This document shows, in pieces, positions 8,057 to 17,470 of a stretch of DNA of 55,043 nucleotides. The translations under genes were made by a program, and so were the position numbers. Source of the DNA: Farysia itapuensis (lineage: Eukaryota; Basidiomycota; Ustilaginomycetes; Ustilaginales; Ustilaginaceae); the NCBI GenBank assembly GCA_023212645.1, contig JALBYC010000043.1, forward strand, positions 1-55,043. The letters are read 5' to 3'. Positions within the stretch are counted from its first letter, which is position 1; each line of letters begins with the position of its first letter. The notes beneath the pieces are model-generated. The model was not told the DNA's origin and did no database searches. It saw nothing but the letters and a program-made list of their open reading frames with translations.

Positions 8057-9808
8057 CTACGAGGTGTATTTGTAACACATGGCCCCGTCCATCTTGCCAC
8101 CTTGGATGTCAAGCACGTCGGCTACCTTGACATTGGCACTGAGTGGCTTGAGATTCATCACGTCGTTTGCCGTCGCATCCCACGGTGGACGTGCGCCGTT
8201 CCTGGTTTGTTGTTTTGGACCCTGGAATGCATTCTTGTTGCTTGCCGATCTCGATTGCCAGAGGCTGAACTGTCGGTCCACAAAGCCATGATGCACATAA
8301 AAAGTCAGATCGTTGGCTGAACTGGACAACCATGGCATGTTGCCTCCCAGACAGGTATGCACCGCAGTATGTGAAGAGATCTCGAGCGCAGACGCAAAGT
8401 CAAAGTATCTCCCCTCGTTATGAGCTGTCTGCAGCCCAGCGTTGAAGCGGTCTGTCAAGAAAGTCGTACAGTTGTTGCCCCAGTGCGGGTTAGGATGCTG
8501 TACGTCCATGTTGTTGAAATCACGACAAAGAGAGTGCTGGAATGGCGCGTTGAACGTGATGTTGGCAAAAGCGCCATCCAGAACCTGCTTGCCTGATCCG
8601 TATGGACACTTGTCTGCCGTTCCTTGGCCGTTGGAACCAAAGCCATAGTTCGAATCCGAGTCAAAGATGGGTGCTTGACTGCCATCAGCAGCGTACCTCG
8701 TCCAGTCTACCCAGGGGAGTCCAAATGGCATACCGCATTGCCGCAAATCCCTTTCTACCGCAGCCAGCATAGCGCGATGGAAGACAAGGAAGTACGCCGT
8801 AAAGTGCACGTATTTGAGCATCTGGATGTGCAGCAGGACCCAATCGTCAAAGGCATTCATCCCAGCCTCATTATATCGGGACGGCTTTTGACGTACACAC
8901 ATGACCGCAGACATGAATGCCGTCTTCTGCTCCACGGATAGCGAGCCGTATTCGGGTCGCTCGATGATCTCTTGGCAGACCGGCGATGTTTGCGAGCCAC
9001 TTTGAGAGTTGCCAGACGAGCTGGATGGCGTGACGGGCGGAGGCACTGCTGTCTGTACCTTACTGCCTCCCGCTTGAGGAAGCAGCGTCTGATTCGAAAC
9101 CGTGGCTGGTGCGGCTCCCTGTTGCTGAGCTCCCAGACCGGGCGTCGCCGGGTTCCCGTCCGCTGAAGACGAGGTTGAGCCGATCTGGGTGCCCGAACCA
9201 GCTTGGTCAGACACTTGCTTGGGGTCCGTACCGTTTTGTGCTGTGCCAGCTCCTTGCGCTGTTCCGCTTTGGGAAATCCCAGTAGAGGCAGGCCCACTCT
9301 GACTTGCCGCATCACTTCCTTTCGTTGTTGCACCGCCCTGGTTGGAATTGGCTGCGTTGACATCAGATTTGAGTTGGTCGTTACACGTCACAAGCTTCTG
9401 CTGGATACTGTCCAATCTTCTCACTAGCTCTGCGGACTTGCCATCGCGTCGCCAGTTGTTCATGTTGTGTCCACTACGCTTTCTGAAGCCGTGAAAACCC
9501 CAGTCCTGCGGATTAAGAGAAAAGAAGGCGTTCGGATTAGTGTTTGGGTTGGTGGGCGGGTTCGCTTGCATCCAGCTGGTGACCTTGTTGGTGTCAGCGT
9601 GCTGCGATGGACCTGGACCAAGACAATGGAGCATACTTTGTGCCTGACCTTGCGGACTCAGTATGTCGAAAAAGGGTAAGCCGAGTCTACGATGCATTCC
9701 TGACGCCTTCGCATCATGATCCGTTGAGTGCTCTAGAGTTGCTTTGACTATTCCGACGCAGATCAGCGATAGTAGCAGCAGCGCAGTTTTCAGCTGCTGG
9801 TTGAACAT
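8057..9808 (-). CDS. Secreted tyrosinase (polyphenol oxidase)
   Basis: 583 residues from the ATG at 9808; the frame upstream opens only with TTG. Residues 1-23 form a signal peptide (MFNQQLKTALLLLSLICVGI). Then follow a region with a Lys-Arg site at 110-111 and a Gly/Ser/Gln/Thr-rich linker (about 155-275) of likely O-glycosylated character. The catalytic tyrosinase domain begins near 277. Copper-A ligands are probably H327, H335 and H344 (HIQMLKYVHFTAYFLVFHRA). Copper-B ligands are probably H480, H484 and H507 (HTAVH, then FYVHHGFVDRQFSLWQ). Such enzymes hydroxylate monophenols and oxidise o-diphenols to quinones, feeding melanin formation or phenolic detoxification. All expected ligands are present, so activity is likely. 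No pigment gene lies beside it. The dibasic site suggests pro-region removal. Confidence 0.92.
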   Translation of the reverse strand: MFNQQLKTALLLLSLICVGIVKATLEHSTDHDAKASGMHRRLGLPFFDILSPQGQAQSMLHCLGPGPSQHADTNKVTSWMQANPPTNPNTNPNAFFSLNPQDWGFHGFRKRSGHNMNNWRRDGKSAELVRRLDSIQQKLVTCNDQLKSDVNAANSNQGGATTKGSDAASQSGPASTGISQSGTAQGAGTAQNGTDPKQVSDQAGSGTQIGSTSSSADGNPATPGLGAQQQGAAPATVSNQTLLPQAGGSKVQTAVPPPVTPSSSSGNSQSGSQTSPVCQEIIERPEYGSLSVEQKTAFMSAVMCVRQKPSRYNEAGMNAFDDWVLLHIQMLKYVHFTAYFLVFHRAMLAAVERDLRQCGMPFGLPWVDWTRYAADGSQAPIFDSDSNYGFGSNGQGTADKCPYGSGKQVLDGAFANITFNAPFQHSLCRDFNNMDVQHPNPHWGNNCTTFLTDRFNAGLQTAHNEGRYFDFASALEISSHTAVHTCLGGNMPWLSSSANDLTFYVHHGFVDRQFSLWQSRSASNKNAFQGPKQQTRNGARPPWDATANDVMNLKPLSANVKVADVLDIQGGKMDGAMCYKYTS

Positions 9809-10618
9809 GAGGAAAGTGCCAGAGCTCGGAGCAAGAGAGAGAATTTTTTGAACGAATGTGAACGGAGAAGGTGGGAAGTGAAGAGCAAGACTGAACGAGC
9901 CTTGTCTGGTGTCGGGAAATGAAAGACAGCAGCAGGAGACGTCCAACAGCTGAGAGGAGGAGAGAAAGTTTTGCTAAAGGGGCGGACAATCACAAACACT
10001 CACGTATTTGTAGGCTGCATAGCGATCCGTGTGCACATTTGCTGAAGTCGTACCTCGGACCTCTGACTTCATCTCACTTTCCAATGGCACAAATCAAGAA
10101 AGGGTATGAGCGGGCGTACACATGAGGTGTGCACTTCATTCGAGATTCAAGTGAATCAGTTCCTGTGTCAGCCGGTAGTATTGGGCATCGACACGGTCAG
10201 ACCCATTCCACTGTGGATCGTCATCGAGCGCCACACATTTGCTGCCTCAAATGCTCCACCCAACAAGACAGTGCCCTCCCCTTCAAGATCCTTTGTCATC
10301 CAGAATCAGCAGGGTTCCCTGCTTGGCTGATGCGAACAGCAGCTTCCTCCTTGCCAAATGGATTGAGTGGAGCTTGCAATGAGTTGCAGCGTAGGTCTCC
10401 AGCATTTCATAACACAATAGAGCTGTTTACAGAGTCCCACAAAGTGAACAGTTGTCGGGACTGTGATTTTCACATCAACCTGTGTTGTGCTTGAAGATCG
10501 TCATGAGCCTTGGAATGCATTGGCATGCCGCGTGTAAATACCTTCGCAAGGGCAGTGACTTGGCACGTTCCCACAAATTGCTGTATGCTCGGTGATGGAA
10601 CAGTACTGTTGCACATGA
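9809..10618. other. Intergenic, 810 bp, tyrosinase upstream region
   Basis: Contains the probable tyrosinase promoter and the 3' end of the CZIB-family gene, both leftward. An open frame on the plus strand (10129-10494) has no family resemblance and no signal peptide. No other feature was recognised. Confidence 0.55.
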
Positions 10619-11368
10619 TTATACTCTTTGCCAGCGAGACTCGAGCTCCATGATGCTGACTTCGTCGCCGGCCTTCTCGTCATAGTCCATCCACTCGGTG
10701 CCACCTTCCTCGAATTCGACCGTGTCGAATATAGTCTTTGATTCTATGCCTCTGCATACCCAGGTGCCTGTGGGCTCAAATCCGACTGGCTCAAAGCCAC
10801 GAAAGTCCAGCACACAGAGTGTTTGCCACTTTGCACCCTCGGATTCGGACGCTTGGATCGACCTCCAAAGCGGCTCTTTCGCCGTTGGCTCTTCAAACTC
10901 TGTTAGGAACAAATGTGAGCTGTGAGCTTCGTACTTCCACGTGAACATCCAAGCAGATGGGACGCTTACTAGCTGAGGATTCTTTCTTGCAGAACTAGTC
11001 GTTACGAGGCCGGTACGAAGATGTGGAAAGATGATAGTCAGCGGTCTCTCTACAGTGTGAACAGCTTGTGCAGCGGACGAATACTCACGCTGCAGCTCAT
11101 AACAAGGTTGGCTGACCCGCGTGCGCCTTTGGTCATCTCATGCTGATCCGAAGGTGTAACGCCGACCATCTTGGAATGCTCTTCATGACAGCTTGAGCAC
11201 TTTGTCCTGATCATCAATGTGTAATCCTCCTCCTGAGGCTTGAGATCGGTGACATTGTTCAGCTGTGCTTTCAGCTGCAATGCTAAGCGCTGCAATGACA
11301 AAGTGTACTCCTCAGTACTCAGTACAGATTCAAGTCCGAGTCCCAAGCAGAAAACAACTCACGGGCAT
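10619..11368 (-). CDS. CxxC-motif zinc-binding protein, DUF866/CZIB (C1orf123) family, four exons
   Basis: A spliced gene reconstructed by hand. Exon 1 is 11363-11368 (ATGCCC only), exon 2 is 11089-11289, exon 3 is 10970-10994 and exon 4 is 10619-10899. Introns begin GTGAGT, GTGAGT and GTAAGC and end CAG, TAG and CAG. The product is 170 residues, close to the usual ~160. It starts MPRLALQLKAQLNNVTDLKP, has CSSC at 33-36 and CSFC at 68-71, the motif DFRGFEPVGFEP near 109-120, and a terminal WMDYDEKA segment. These are the hallmarks of the eukaryotic UPF0587/CZIB family, whose CxxC pairs bind zinc; the molecular role is poorly known. Exon 3 encodes just FCKKESSA and supplies the last zinc cysteine, so omission of this exon destroys the site. 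The phases of all junctions agree. Confidence 0.9.
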
Positions 11369-11702
11369 CGTGACACGACTGCGATGGTAAGTGCTGAACT
11401 GTGCAAAGTCCCTGTTTTGTGTCAAGCGACATCTTAAATTGGTGGAGGCACCACCGAGCACCGACTTCCGAGATCGAGACTTTTATGCCGATCAGCAGAT
11501 CCCACCGATAGTCCCGGACCACTGTCAAGCTAGATTGCGGCCCACGCACTTTCATGCCTACCTTTCTAGCCTGCCCAGCTGCCTGGCTCTGAGTTATTGC
11601 ACATGTCTACACATCATTCGATCACGGACGATTTGATTTAGCCATACATTATTGGGCAGGATGGGAGACGGGCGTGGAGATACAGCATATTACGTTGAGA
11701 GA
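11369..11702. other. Intergenic, 334 bp, between CZIB gene and nucleoporin 3' end
   Basis: Contains the upstream region of the CZIB-family gene and the terminator region of the nucleoporin gene. No gene or specific element was recognised. Confidence 0.5.
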
Positions 11703-14700
11703 TTATCGTCTCCTTCTCAGAGGTTTTATTTGTCGTGCACCGGGCGAATTGTTCGCGTTCGTGGTAGGCGCAGCGCCCATACTAAACATGCCACCGCCCG
11801 GCGCAGCTCCAGAGGCACCAGGCATCGAAGGCATGGAGGGCATGGAAGGAAGGCCTGCGCCAAAGTTGAATCCAGTGCTTGTCGGTCCAGCAGACGGAGG
11901 CGGGGTTCCTCCGCCGAATCCTCCAAATGTTGGCGCTGGCTGGGATGCTGCGGGTGCTCCGAACGAGAAGCCTGTGGAGGAGGGAGGCGCAGCGGCAGAC
12001 GCTGCTCCGAATTGGAACCCACCCGAAGACGGGCCGCCAGCGCTAGGTTGCGGTGCACCAAATTGGAAAGGCGATCCTCCGGGGGTGGGCGGCGCTTGCT
12101 GAGGAGCCAAAAATGGTGAAGCCGGAGTTGAGTTGACCTGTCCAGGCGTAGTTGCTCCGGCTCCAAAGGTGAAACTAGGTGTTTGGGTCGAAGCGGGTGC
12201 GGAGGTAGGGGCAGGCGAACCAAATCGGAATCCACCAGTCGGTGGAGGCCCCGAAGGCGTCAAAGAGCCCGAAGCAGGAGTGCCTGATCCGAATGTAAAG
12301 GGCGTAGTTGCGGATCCAAACCCTGAGGGAGCGGGAGCGGACGCAGTTGCACCCGGTCCGGACGACGGCGGCGGAGCACCAAATGTAAATGGTGCCGGCG
12401 AATTCGAGACAGAAGGACCTGCACTGGAGCTGGGTGCGCCAAAAGAAAACTTTGTCGCCGAGGCGCTTGGCTGCGGTGCGTCGTCCATCATTTCGCCAGT
12501 AGCACCAGTGCCACTCGGCTTGTCTGGTAATGACGACTTGCCAGAAAGACTACCAAAACCGCCGAAGCCGCCAGTCGAGCCAGCAGCTGAATTTGCGCTC
12601 GTGGAAGCACCGAAGGTAAACCCACTAGATGCGGGCTGCGATGCGGTACTGGCAGACACAGTCGGTGCAGAAGAACCAAAGGTGAAAGAGCTTGTCGGCG
12701 TGGATGCGGAAGCGCTTGAGGCGGAAGAGGCGGGGGCTACATTTGTCTCCTTCGGCTTGCTCACACCAAAAGAGAACGATGGCGTCAATGATGCGGGTGT
12801 GGCTTCAGCAGATGCAGTAGACGAAGCAGGAGCTGCAAAGGAAAATCCGCTGCTCGGCGCCTTTGACGCTTCTGCAGCAGGTTTCGAGAATGGAAAGCTG
12901 CCTGTAGAAGCTGACGTCAGGCTAGGAGCGGCATCGGATTTAGAGAAGCTGAACCCGCCGTTGGAAGTGTCGTTCGGCTTTTCAGTGGGTTTGCTAGAGC
13001 CGAATCCGGTATCAGCAGCAGTAACCGAATCTTTCTTTGCACCGAAGAAGGTAGGCACACCGGGGTTTCTCGCGGTAGAATCATCGCTTGTTTTTGGGGC
13101 TCCGAATGAAAACCCTCCAGTGTTACCAGAGGAAACTGCTTTCGGTGCTTCGAAAGGAGTGCTGGCGCCAAATGAGAATGTAGGCGCTGCCTTCTTGGTG
13201 GCTGACTCGTCATCCTCATCAGCTGAGCGTTTTGAATTGCTCGTAGCTGTTGAAGCACCAAAGCTGAATCCTGCCGAGCTAGATGCTACATTTCCGGCGT
13301 TCCCAAAGGAGACCGGCTTCGAGGCAGGAGGTTCGTTTCTGTTTACCTCACTGCTACTAGCCGATGAGTTGCCGCCGAACATGCTTCCCGAGATCGGTGC
13401 TGTTCCACTGGCAGTGCTTTGTTGACTAGTCGTACTGCCGAAAGAGGAATTCGCGCCGGTTGATGCGTTTGCCGACTTTTCCAGGGACTTGCTGCTTTCG
13501 AACTTCTGCACCGTGTTGCCGAAAAAATTAGGCACTGGACCATCCTTTCTAGATTCCGTGATTGATGAAGAAACAGACTCTGGTGGTTTGCTAAAGAAAT
13601 CCGATGGTGGCGGTACCTGTGCTCTCGGTTTGTCCTTCTTGTCTTCGGGATTGGAACCAGCCGTAGGACCAAATGTAAACCTCGGTGCTGATGTTGTCTC
13701 TTTTGTTGGCGCAGCAAAAGAGAAGGATGAAGTCTCTCCTCTTGTATTCTTGGGCACTTCAGTGGAGGTTTCGAACCCGTCAAGACGCCCAAGTAGGGAA
13801 CCACCTGATGGTTGCGGCTCAGTTTGTTTAGGGACTTCCGCCTTCGAAACTTCGGCGCTACCAAAGCTAAAGCCGGTGGGAAACATATTTGCAGGGATTT
13901 TGATCTTGGCGAGCTCGGTGGCGTCCGGGAGATCGTCTTCTTCCTCTTCTTCGTCCCAGGCGCTGAACTTGCCGGAGCTTTGATGCGTCCGCGACGTCTT
14001 TGCAGCTCCTTGGCGCAGCGAACTCCTTTCGCGTGGCGCGTTTTCGGTTGTGCTTGCTCTGATTGCAAAGTTATCTTTCTTGATCAGACTGCTTGGTGCT
14101 TTATTAGCTGCAGCCAGCGAGATTCGGTGAGACGAAGGTTTAGGCGTCTCAATCACCGCAGGGGCAGCGGAAGGCGTCGTTTTGAGAGGTGAGGCTTTGA
14201 GAGCAGATTTGAGCTGCAGGTCTTGCTTTGGCTTGCTCGCCGGCTTCGACGGCGTACTGATCTCCGGTGTCGCATCAGGGGCGCGATGCTGCAGGCGCTT
14301 CGAACGTCGAATAGGCTCCGGCTGGGGCTCTGGCTCTGGCTCCGGCTCCTCTTCGTCAGCCACTGATTCTTCTGGTGATTCGGGCGGTTCCTGCCTATTG
14401 CCATCTTCGTAACGATTGTCGTCCTCTTCCATGGCATTTGAGTCTGACGAGCCTTGTTGTACTTTCCTGAGTCTTGACCTCATACCGTGTTGCGGATCTG
14501 AAGCAACCTGCGCCTCCTTTGCCTTCTTGACAGCTCGACTATAAGGTGCAACCTGCACGGGCGTCTTGCCAGTGCTTCGCGCATTAGGTTTCAAGCTGGA
14601 AGATTCCGCCATTGGTGTTGGCACATGTATATTGGCGGTTGGACCGCGCATGGATGTTCCTCCAGCCTTTGTTGCTCGCATACTTTCAAGAACGTTTAGC

Positions 14701-16265
14701 AGCCGTTCTGCTTCGTTTTTAGGCGAAGGAGGTTTCGGTTCGCGCGCCTTGAGCTCTTCGTGACTGACAAAGCCCATCTCGGGGTGCCACACCATGCGAC
14801 GCTTTGAAGGTGTGCCAGCGGGGGCAAGTCGTTCGGAGTCCCCGTCAACACTCATGTCAATGTCGCGTTTGCCAAGGCGACCGGGAGTATACACGTCGGA
14901 ATCGCCCATGACGCTTCCCGGGGCCGCCGATCTGAGCGGTGATGACACAAGCATGTCACTCGTGTCAGTACCAGTTGCTCGTAAGGGCTTGGCGTTCCCG
15001 CCGGGAAGCGTTCTCTTGGAAAGAAAATCTCTCATCATGTCGTCGCCGATGGAAGGAGCTGAAGGTGCAGTGAGGTTGAGACCGTTCCAATTTCGTCGCT
15101 GAGGCGTGCCTTCGCGGGCGCGAGAGGCTACAGAAGCTGCGGGAGAAGTGGCGCGCAGGCCAAACTGACCTGAGTGTGGGCTCTTGCGCGGAGTGGCCGG
15201 GTCTGAAAAGAGAGCTGGGCCCAACGAGCTGCGCGCCCGCCGCACGCCGCTTCGTCCGGCAAGCTGAAATGGAGAAGTTGACGGAGGCAGACCAAAGGTA
15301 TTGGCATAACGGACCTCACTTCCATAGCCAAAAGCATAGGCTGAGTTTGAGTGACTGAGAACTGAGCCTGAGTCGGACAAGTTGTCATCCGGACGAAGGG
15401 ACGAGCTGCGCTGCAGAGCGAGCTGAGAACGGGGACTTCGCAGTCTGGAAGTTGGTGAGGCAGTACGGCCACTTTCGCTCATGTTGTCAAAGGATGCATT
15501 CGGACCAGGCGAGGCAATGTTGAGGGTGCGCTTTGAAGGTCGGTTGCTCCAAGTTGTTGGCTTTCCAGTGTCGAGCTTTTCAGAGAAGGTAAAGGACCTT
15601 GTGAGTGACGAGGAACCGGGACGAGAGGCATCAGTGATCCCGAAAGTGTTATTGCTGGGCGGCAATCTGTCTACGTTCTGACGGGACTTGGGAGCTTGAT
15701 TGGGAAGAGAATGCGATGACGGTGGACGCAATTGACTTTCCTCGTCGTCTCTAGGCGGAGCGGTCCGTGTCCGCAGTCCAGCAGCAAGACGTTCGCCGAC
15801 CGCGCGTGCGGCAAGCGCAGCAGAATCGTCGCCAGTGCTGTCAGATGTCTTGAGCGCCTGCGCCGCAGCCCTCTTGCGCGCCATTGAAGACAACGATCCA
15901 GTGCTAGAGGATGTCGGGATGCCGAGCTCGGGTTGAGCCGCGGCGACGGATCGCGTGAGCCACGACAATGGCTTTGACACAATCTTTGTTACGCTTCCTA
16001 GTAGCGCGAAAGGAGATGCAGCCACTCTGAGCGGCGTGAAAGGGCTGAGTACGCTAGAGGAAGACGCCTTTGCAGTGGGTGTAGATGGCACGGCAAAGCC
16101 GTCCTCTACAGCTTGCAGGGAGCTTGAAGAGCCGGACTGAGGGATATCTGTTCGAGTATATGGTTTTTTAGCGGAACTTCTCTGTTGACGAGCAAGCACC
16201 CGAGACCTTGCAGCTCCAGCAAGTGGCCGTGCCGGCGAGTCTTCCAGCTGCGAAGAGAAGTCCAT
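11703..16265 (-). CDS. FG-repeat nucleoporin (nuclear basket type, Nup1/Nup124/Nup153-like)
   Basis: 1520 residues, start ATG at 16265 (a GTG directly before it is not used). The N-terminal ~800 residues are basic, Ser/Pro-rich and disordered. They include KKPYTR near residue 34 and many RRS/SP sites, and hold an acidic EPEPEPEPQPEP stretch. From about residue 800 the protein is dominated by FxFG and FG repeats (FSFGAS, FTFGAS, FGAPAA) with Ser/Thr/Pro/Ala spacers; more than twenty are visible. The chain ends with a basic tail, RQIKPLRRRR. FxFG domains bind importin-beta-type receptors during transit through the pore. Basket nucleoporins such as yeast Nup1 and metazoan Nup153 combine such repeats with a structured or basic N-terminus. 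The exact orthologue cannot be settled by reading alone because FG proteins align poorly. No intron is seen across 4.5 kb. Confidence 0.88.
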   Translation of the reverse strand: MDFSSQLEDSPARPLAGAARSRVLARQQRSSAKKPYTRTDIPQSGSSSSLQAVEDGFAVPSTPTAKASSSSVLSPFTPLRVAASPFALLGSVTKIVSKPLSWLTRSVAAAQPELGIPTSSSTGSLSSMARKRAAAQALKTSDSTGDDSAALAARAVGERLAAGLRTRTAPPRDDEESQLRPPSSHSLPNQAPKSRQNVDRLPPSNNTFGITDASRPGSSSLTRSFTFSEKLDTGKPTTWSNRPSKRTLNIASPGPNASFDNMSESGRTASPTSRLRSPRSQLALQRSSSLRPDDNLSDSGSVLSHSNSAYAFGYGSEVRYANTFGLPPSTSPFQLAGRSGVRRARSSLGPALFSDPATPRKSPHSGQFGLRATSPAASVASRAREGTPQRRNWNGLNLTAPSAPSIGDDMMRDFLSKRTLPGGNAKPLRATGTDTSDMLVSSPLRSAAPGSVMGDSDVYTPGRLGKRDIDMSVDGDSERLAPAGTPSKRRMVWHPEMGFVSHEELKAREPKPPSPKNEAERLLNVLESMRATKAGGTSMRGPTANIHVPTPMAESSSLKPNARSTGKTPVQVAPYSRAVKKAKEAQVASDPQHGMRSRLRKVQQGSSDSNAMEEDDNRYEDGNRQEPPESPEESVADEEEPEPEPEPQPEPIRRSKRLQHRAPDATPEISTPSKPASKPKQDLQLKSALKASPLKTTPSAAPAVIETPKPSSHRISLAAANKAPSSLIKKDNFAIRASTTENAPRERSSLRQGAAKTSRTHQSSGKFSAWDEEEEEDDLPDATELAKIKIPANMFPTGFSFGSAEVSKAEVPKQTEPQPSGGSLLGRLDGFETSTEVPKNTRGETSSFSFAAPTKETTSAPRFTFGPTAGSNPEDKKDKPRAQVPPPSDFFSKPPESVSSSITESRKDGPVPNFFGNTVQKFESSKSLEKSANASTGANSSFGSTTSQQSTASGTAPISGSMFGGNSSASSSEVNRNEPPASKPVSFGNAGNVASSSAGFSFGASTATSNSKRSADEDDESATKKAAPTFSFGASTPFEAPKAVSSGNTGGFSFGAPKTSDDSTARNPGVPTFFGAKKDSVTAADTGFGSSKPTEKPNDTSNGGFSFSKSDAAPSLTSASTGSFPFSKPAAEASKAPSSGFSFAAPASSTASAEATPASLTPSFSFGVSKPKETNVAPASSASSASASTPTSSFTFGSSAPTVSASTASQPASSGFTFGASTSANSAAGSTGGFGGFGSLSGKSSLPDKPSGTGATGEMMDDAPQPSASATKFSFGAPSSSAGPSVSNSPAPFTFGAPPPSSGPGATASAPAPSGFGSATTPFTFGSGTPASGSLTPSGPPPTGGFRFGSPAPTSAPASTQTPSFTFGAGATTPGQVNSTPASPFLAPQQAPPTPGGSPFQFGAPQPSAGGPSSGGFQFGAASAAAPPSSTGFSFGAPAASQPAPTFGGFGGGTPPPSAGPTSTGFNFGAGLPSMPSMPSMPGASGAAPGGGMFSMGAAPTTNANNSPGARQIKPLRRRR

Positions 16266-16608
16266 CACTGGGACGCGTTTCTAAAGCAATGACCGACAGA
16301 AGCACGCGCAGAGTCTCTCTAAGCGACGTTGAGGAGCATAGATCGAGTTTTCTCTGGCAATGTAAGGCTTGCGATGTGTTGACTTGAGGGCGGCAAGCTT
16401 GGCGTTGAGATCGTTGAGAAGGACGGAAGAAAGCAACACATCATCGCGAGACGAGTAAAATTCTATATGTTTTTGTTTTTTTCCGATTCGCAGTTCTGTT
16501 AGACTCAGCCAACACAATCAAGCTCGCGCTGTCTGCGCTGTCTAGCTGTCAAGTTACGGCAGCAGCTGAGATCATCAAATCATCATCTTCGCCATACTCA
16601 TTGCCAAC
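16266..16608. other. Divergent promoter region, 343 bp
   Basis: Lies between the nucleoporin start (leftward) and the TMEM256-like gene start (rightward), so it should carry both promoters. A T-rich tract with two T(5-6) runs sits near 16468-16481. No gene was recognised. Confidence 0.5.
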
Positions 16609-17119
16609 ATGGTGTACGACATGCTACATGCTTTTGCTGGTGTCTCGGGCGCCATTGGTGTCAGCTTTGGGTATGTTTACATCGGTCTGTATCCATGCAC
16701 ATTGACTGACGTCGGCTTGTGCAGTGCTATCGGTGCTCATGCGCTCAAGAATCGCCTCAATGCATCTCGTACGTTGTTTGCCACTGTGCTCTTCTTTTGA
16801 ACCTTCTCCTGACCCCGTTGCTGCCCAAATTTCAGAGCTGGCTGCATGGAACACGGCTACTCAGTACCAGATGATTCACAGCTTGGCCCTGCTGTACACG
16901 CTCAGTCTACCTAAGACTGGACCTATTGTGGCTGCTAGCTATGCTTTCACAACCGGTATCACCTTCTTTAGTGGCTCCATCTACGGTCTCTGTTTGACGA
17001 AGCCGGACAACTCCATCCGCAAGGTCCTAGGTCCGGTGACCCCGCTAGGTGGGCTGTCCATGATCGCTGGATGGTTGTTACTCGCCTATGCAAAGCGACC
17101 CCGATCTCTGCGAAGCTAG
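16609..17119 (+). CDS. TMEM256/DUF423-family small membrane protein, three exons
   Basis: Exons 16609-16670, 16725-16768 and 16836-17119, with introns of 54 and 67 bp (GTATGT...GCAG, GTACGT...TCAG). The start ATG sits in GCCAACATGG. The product has 129 residues: MVYDMLHAFAGVSGAIGVSF, then FGAIGAHALKNRLNASQLAAW, then QYQMIHSLALLYTL, a TTGITFFSGSIYGLCLTK segment and a closing GPVTPLGGLSMIAGWLLLAY. These are the conserved blocks of the DUF423/TMEM256 family, a four-helix membrane protein found in bacteria, mitochondria and other eukaryotic membranes with no established biochemical role. All four hydrophobic segments are present and the length is normal. The short central exon (44 nt) encodes the AHGLKN-like block. 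Confidence 0.9.
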
Positions 17120-17470
17120 ATCAATTTCAATCGTTGTCATATTGTCTTGTCCTTCAGCCCTGTGATCCAGAAGACAGTGTCTACTCTTACTCGGCCTACT
17201 GCAATTGCGTACGCTGCGTCAGCTGCGTGCCTGCGTACCTGCGTACTGCGTCGACTGCGTCTGAGCGTGGAATTCGAGTCTAACAAACGAAGTCACGTGA
17301 TAGTATGTCGTATGTCAGTCTCGCACGAATTTAAAATTCTCGGAAGGAGACGATCGCAGATTCGCAGGTGGTTGAGAAGTCAAACCGGTCGCCAACGCCA
17401 AATTCCCGCCAAGCTCCTTCGATCGCGTTCCCTCTAACCCAACACTCACCGCATCTACATCACAGTCAAC
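17120..17470 (+). other. Intergenic, 351 bp, ATP15 upstream region
   Basis: Lies between the TMEM256-like stop and the ATP synthase epsilon start, both rightward. It holds a TGCGT-rich repeat (17205-17262). The final ~60 bp are C-rich, followed directly by the start codon context CAGTCAACATG. No gene was recognised. Confidence 0.5.
17205..17262. repeat. TGCGT short tandem repeat
   Basis: Seven TGCGT cores at 7-10 bp spacing occur in about 58 bp, some within the longer unit CTGCGTAC. It falls in the 3' region of the TMEM256-like gene, about 210 bp upstream of ATP15. It is probably a slippage product; a regulatory role is not shown. Confidence 0.65.

Noticed and set aside
10129..10494. 121-codon plus-strand frame between tyrosinase and CZIB genes
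   Set aside because: No signal peptide, no membrane segment, no recognisable motif; consistent with chance.
12133..13425. 430-codon open frame on the plus strand opposite the nucleoporin
   Set aside because: Product is Pro/Glu/Val/Gly-rich and mirrors the FG repeat composition of the antisense gene; no independent motif, signal or start support.
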